A DNA stretch of 6,863 nucleotides from Flavobacteriales bacterium (GTDB lineage: Bacteria; Bacteroidota; Bacteroidia; Flavobacteriales; Flavobacteriaceae): NCBI GenBank assembly GCA_027008965.1, contig JALVDN010000392.1, positions 1-6,863 on the forward strand, written 5' to 3'. The notes beneath the pieces are model-generated. The model saw nothing but the letters and a program-made list of their open reading frames with translations. It was not told where the DNA came from and made no database searches. A program made the position numbers and the translations under genes. Below are positions 5,726 to 6,863 of the stretch, in pieces; position 1 is the first letter of the stretch, and each line of letters opens with the position of its first letter.

Positions 5726-6863
5726 CTACAATCTTTTGGTGACGATGTTTTCGGGTAAAAATGCTTTTACGTCATAGATAACCCCTTTTTTGTTTTTGAG
5801 TTTTTCAAAGTCCAATGGTTTGAAATCTCGGTGCGCAACCGCCAATATAATGGCGTCGTAAGGTGCATTTATATAGGGATTGGGGATTAAATCTATTCCG
5901 TATTCTTCTTGCACTTCGCCGGGATCGGCCAACGGGTCATAAACATCCACATTGATTTTGAAATCTTTCAGTTCATTGATCACATCAATAACACGGGAAT
6001 TTCTAATGTCGGGAGTGTTTTCCTTGAAAGTTATTCCCAAGACCAAAACTTTGGAATCTTTGACCGGAATATCATGATGAATCATGGTTTTTACGGTTTC
6101 TCCCGCTACATATTTTCCCATACTGTCGTTCATTCGCCGTCCGGCCAGAATAATTTCGGGATGATATCCCGCTTCTTCGGCTTTTTGTGCTAAATAGAAC
6201 GGATCCACACCGATACAATGTCCACCTACCAATCCGGGTGTATAGCGATGAAAATTCCACTTGGTGGCGGCGGCATCCAAAACCGAATGGGTATCAATAT
6301 CCAACAGATTGAAAATTTTAGCCAGTTCGTTTACAAAAGCAATATTGATGTCGCGTTGTGCATTTTCAATGACTTTGGCCGCTTCGGCCACTTTGATGTT
6401 GGGTGCTTTGTGTGTTCCGGCCACAATGATACTTTGATATAAACGGTCAATTTTTTCGGCTATTTCAGGAGTAGATCCCGATGTTACTTTCACAATGTTG
6501 TGAACGCGTCTTTGTTTATCCCCAGGATTGATTCGCTCGGGTGAATAGCCCGCATAAAAGTCCTTGTTGAATGTTAATCCGGAGTTTTTTTCGAGAATAG
6601 GAACACAAATTTCTTCGGTTACACCGGGATATACAGTACTTTCATAAATAACAATATCTCCGGGTTTTAAGTGTTTCCCTACGGTTTCACTGGCTTTTTC
6701 AAGCGGGGTGAGTACGGGGCGGTTATGTTTATCGGTCGGAGTAGGGACGGTTACAATATAGATATTGGCGGAATCCAGTTCGCTTTCATGGTCTGTAACA
6801 TACAATCCGTTTGATTCATCATTTACATTTTTCAAAACACTTTGTAGCAAATCATCCTCTACT
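5726..6863 (-). CDS. tviB: UDP-N-acetylhexosamine 6-dehydrogenase, TviB/WbpO type (partial, N-terminus outside window)
   Basis: The frame runs open to the window edge, so the TTG at 6848-6850 is an internal Leu codon, not a start. About 378 codons are visible; family members have about 425, so the missing part holds the NAD-binding GxGYVG motif. Counting from that Leu as 1: IVTVPTPTDK (32-41), ESTVYPGVTEE (70-80), YSPERINPGD (102-111), KVIENAQRD (159-167), the catalytic-cysteine motif VGGHCIGVDP (208-217, C212), and the UDP-binding C-domain with GITFKENTPDIRNS (272-285). The enzyme oxidises C6 of UDP-GlcNAc or UDP-GalNAc to the uronic acid with two NAD. The pairing with the epimerase mirrors tviB-tviC and wbpO-wbpP. 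First visible gene of a leftward polysaccharide operon whose promoter lies outside the window. GlcNAc versus GalNAc preference cannot be read here. Confidence 0.92.
   Translation of the reverse strand, partial: VEDDLLQSVLKNVNDESNGLYVTDHESELDSANIYIVTVPTPTDKHNRPVLTPLEKASETVGKHLKPGDIVIYESTVYPGVTEEICVPILEKNSGLTFNKDFYAGYSPERINPGDKQRRVHNIVKVTSGSTPEIAEKIDRLYQSIIVAGTHKAPNIKVAEAAKVIENAQRDINIAFVNELAKIFNLLDIDTHSVLDAAATKWNFHRYTPGLVGGHCIGVDPFYLAQKAEEAGYHPEIILAGRRMNDSMGKYVAGETVKTMIHHDIPVKDSKVLVLGITFKENTPDIRNSRVIDVINELKDFKINVDVYDPLADPGEVQEEYGIDLIPNPYINAPYDAIILAVAHRDFKPLDFEKLKNKKGVIYDVKAFLPENIVTKRL

Noticed and set aside
5909..6442. Plus- and minus-strand frames inside the 6-dehydrogenase gene
   Set aside because: They are shadows of a strongly conserved enzyme with all family motifs in its own frame.
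5726..6850. Complete dehydrogenase gene starting at TTG 6850
   Set aside because: The frame continues without a stop to the window edge and the family needs about 45-50 more N-terminal residues with the NAD motif, so the gene is partial.

Overview
The window looks like a piece of a Bacteroidota chromosome. The grounds are: genes without clear Shine-Dalgarno sequences, an exported protein whose signal peptide ends in S-Q, a small lipoprotein carrying TonB-receptor plug-like repeats, and a phage fibre protein with an N-terminus that I recall from Bacteroidota prophages. No RNA gene, CRISPR array or transposase is visible. I cannot place it below phylum.

Left block (1-1630, + strand): the end of a phage-tail-type operon. 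After a few codons of an upstream gene comes a tail collar/fibre-tip protein (38-862). Eleven bases later comes a repeat-built fibre protein (874-1572), closed by a strong hairpin terminator (1594-1630). This could be the edge of a prophage or of a phage-derived particle cluster; two tail genes cannot decide between them.

Middle block (about 1573-3781): a markedly AT-rich stretch. It holds short inverted repeats, including a run of 17 consecutive G/C bases, and two minus-strand genes for exported proteins. One is a lipoprotein with two plug-like repeats (1833-2351). The other is a two-lobed retropepsin-like aspartic protease with a C-terminal PDZ domain (2513-3700), whose second catalytic motif reads D-L-G instead of D-T/S-G. 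A 21-bp tandem repeat abuts the protease start codon. Base composition and gene content differ from both sides, so this block may be a separate acquisition.

Right block (3782-6863, minus strand): three tightly packed genes of a surface-polysaccharide locus, transcribed leftwards. They are a TviB/WbpO-type UDP-HexNAc 6-dehydrogenase (N-terminus beyond the window), a TviC/WbpP-type UDP-GlcNAc 4-epimerase 2 bases later, and a D-2-hydroxyacid dehydrogenase overlapping the epimerase by 17 bases. The first two together would convert UDP-GlcNAc to UDP-GalNAcA, an acidic precursor for O-antigen or capsule. The third is coupled to them but has no obvious step in that pathway. It mixes phosphoglycerate-dehydrogenase-like sequence with the catalytic spacing of D-lactate dehydrogenases.

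The left block converges on the other two. I see no clearly new multi-gene system. The best leads are the tandem plug-like lipoprotein, the D-L-G protease, the hydroxyacid dehydrogenase tied to the sugar genes, and the structured junction at 1594-1723.
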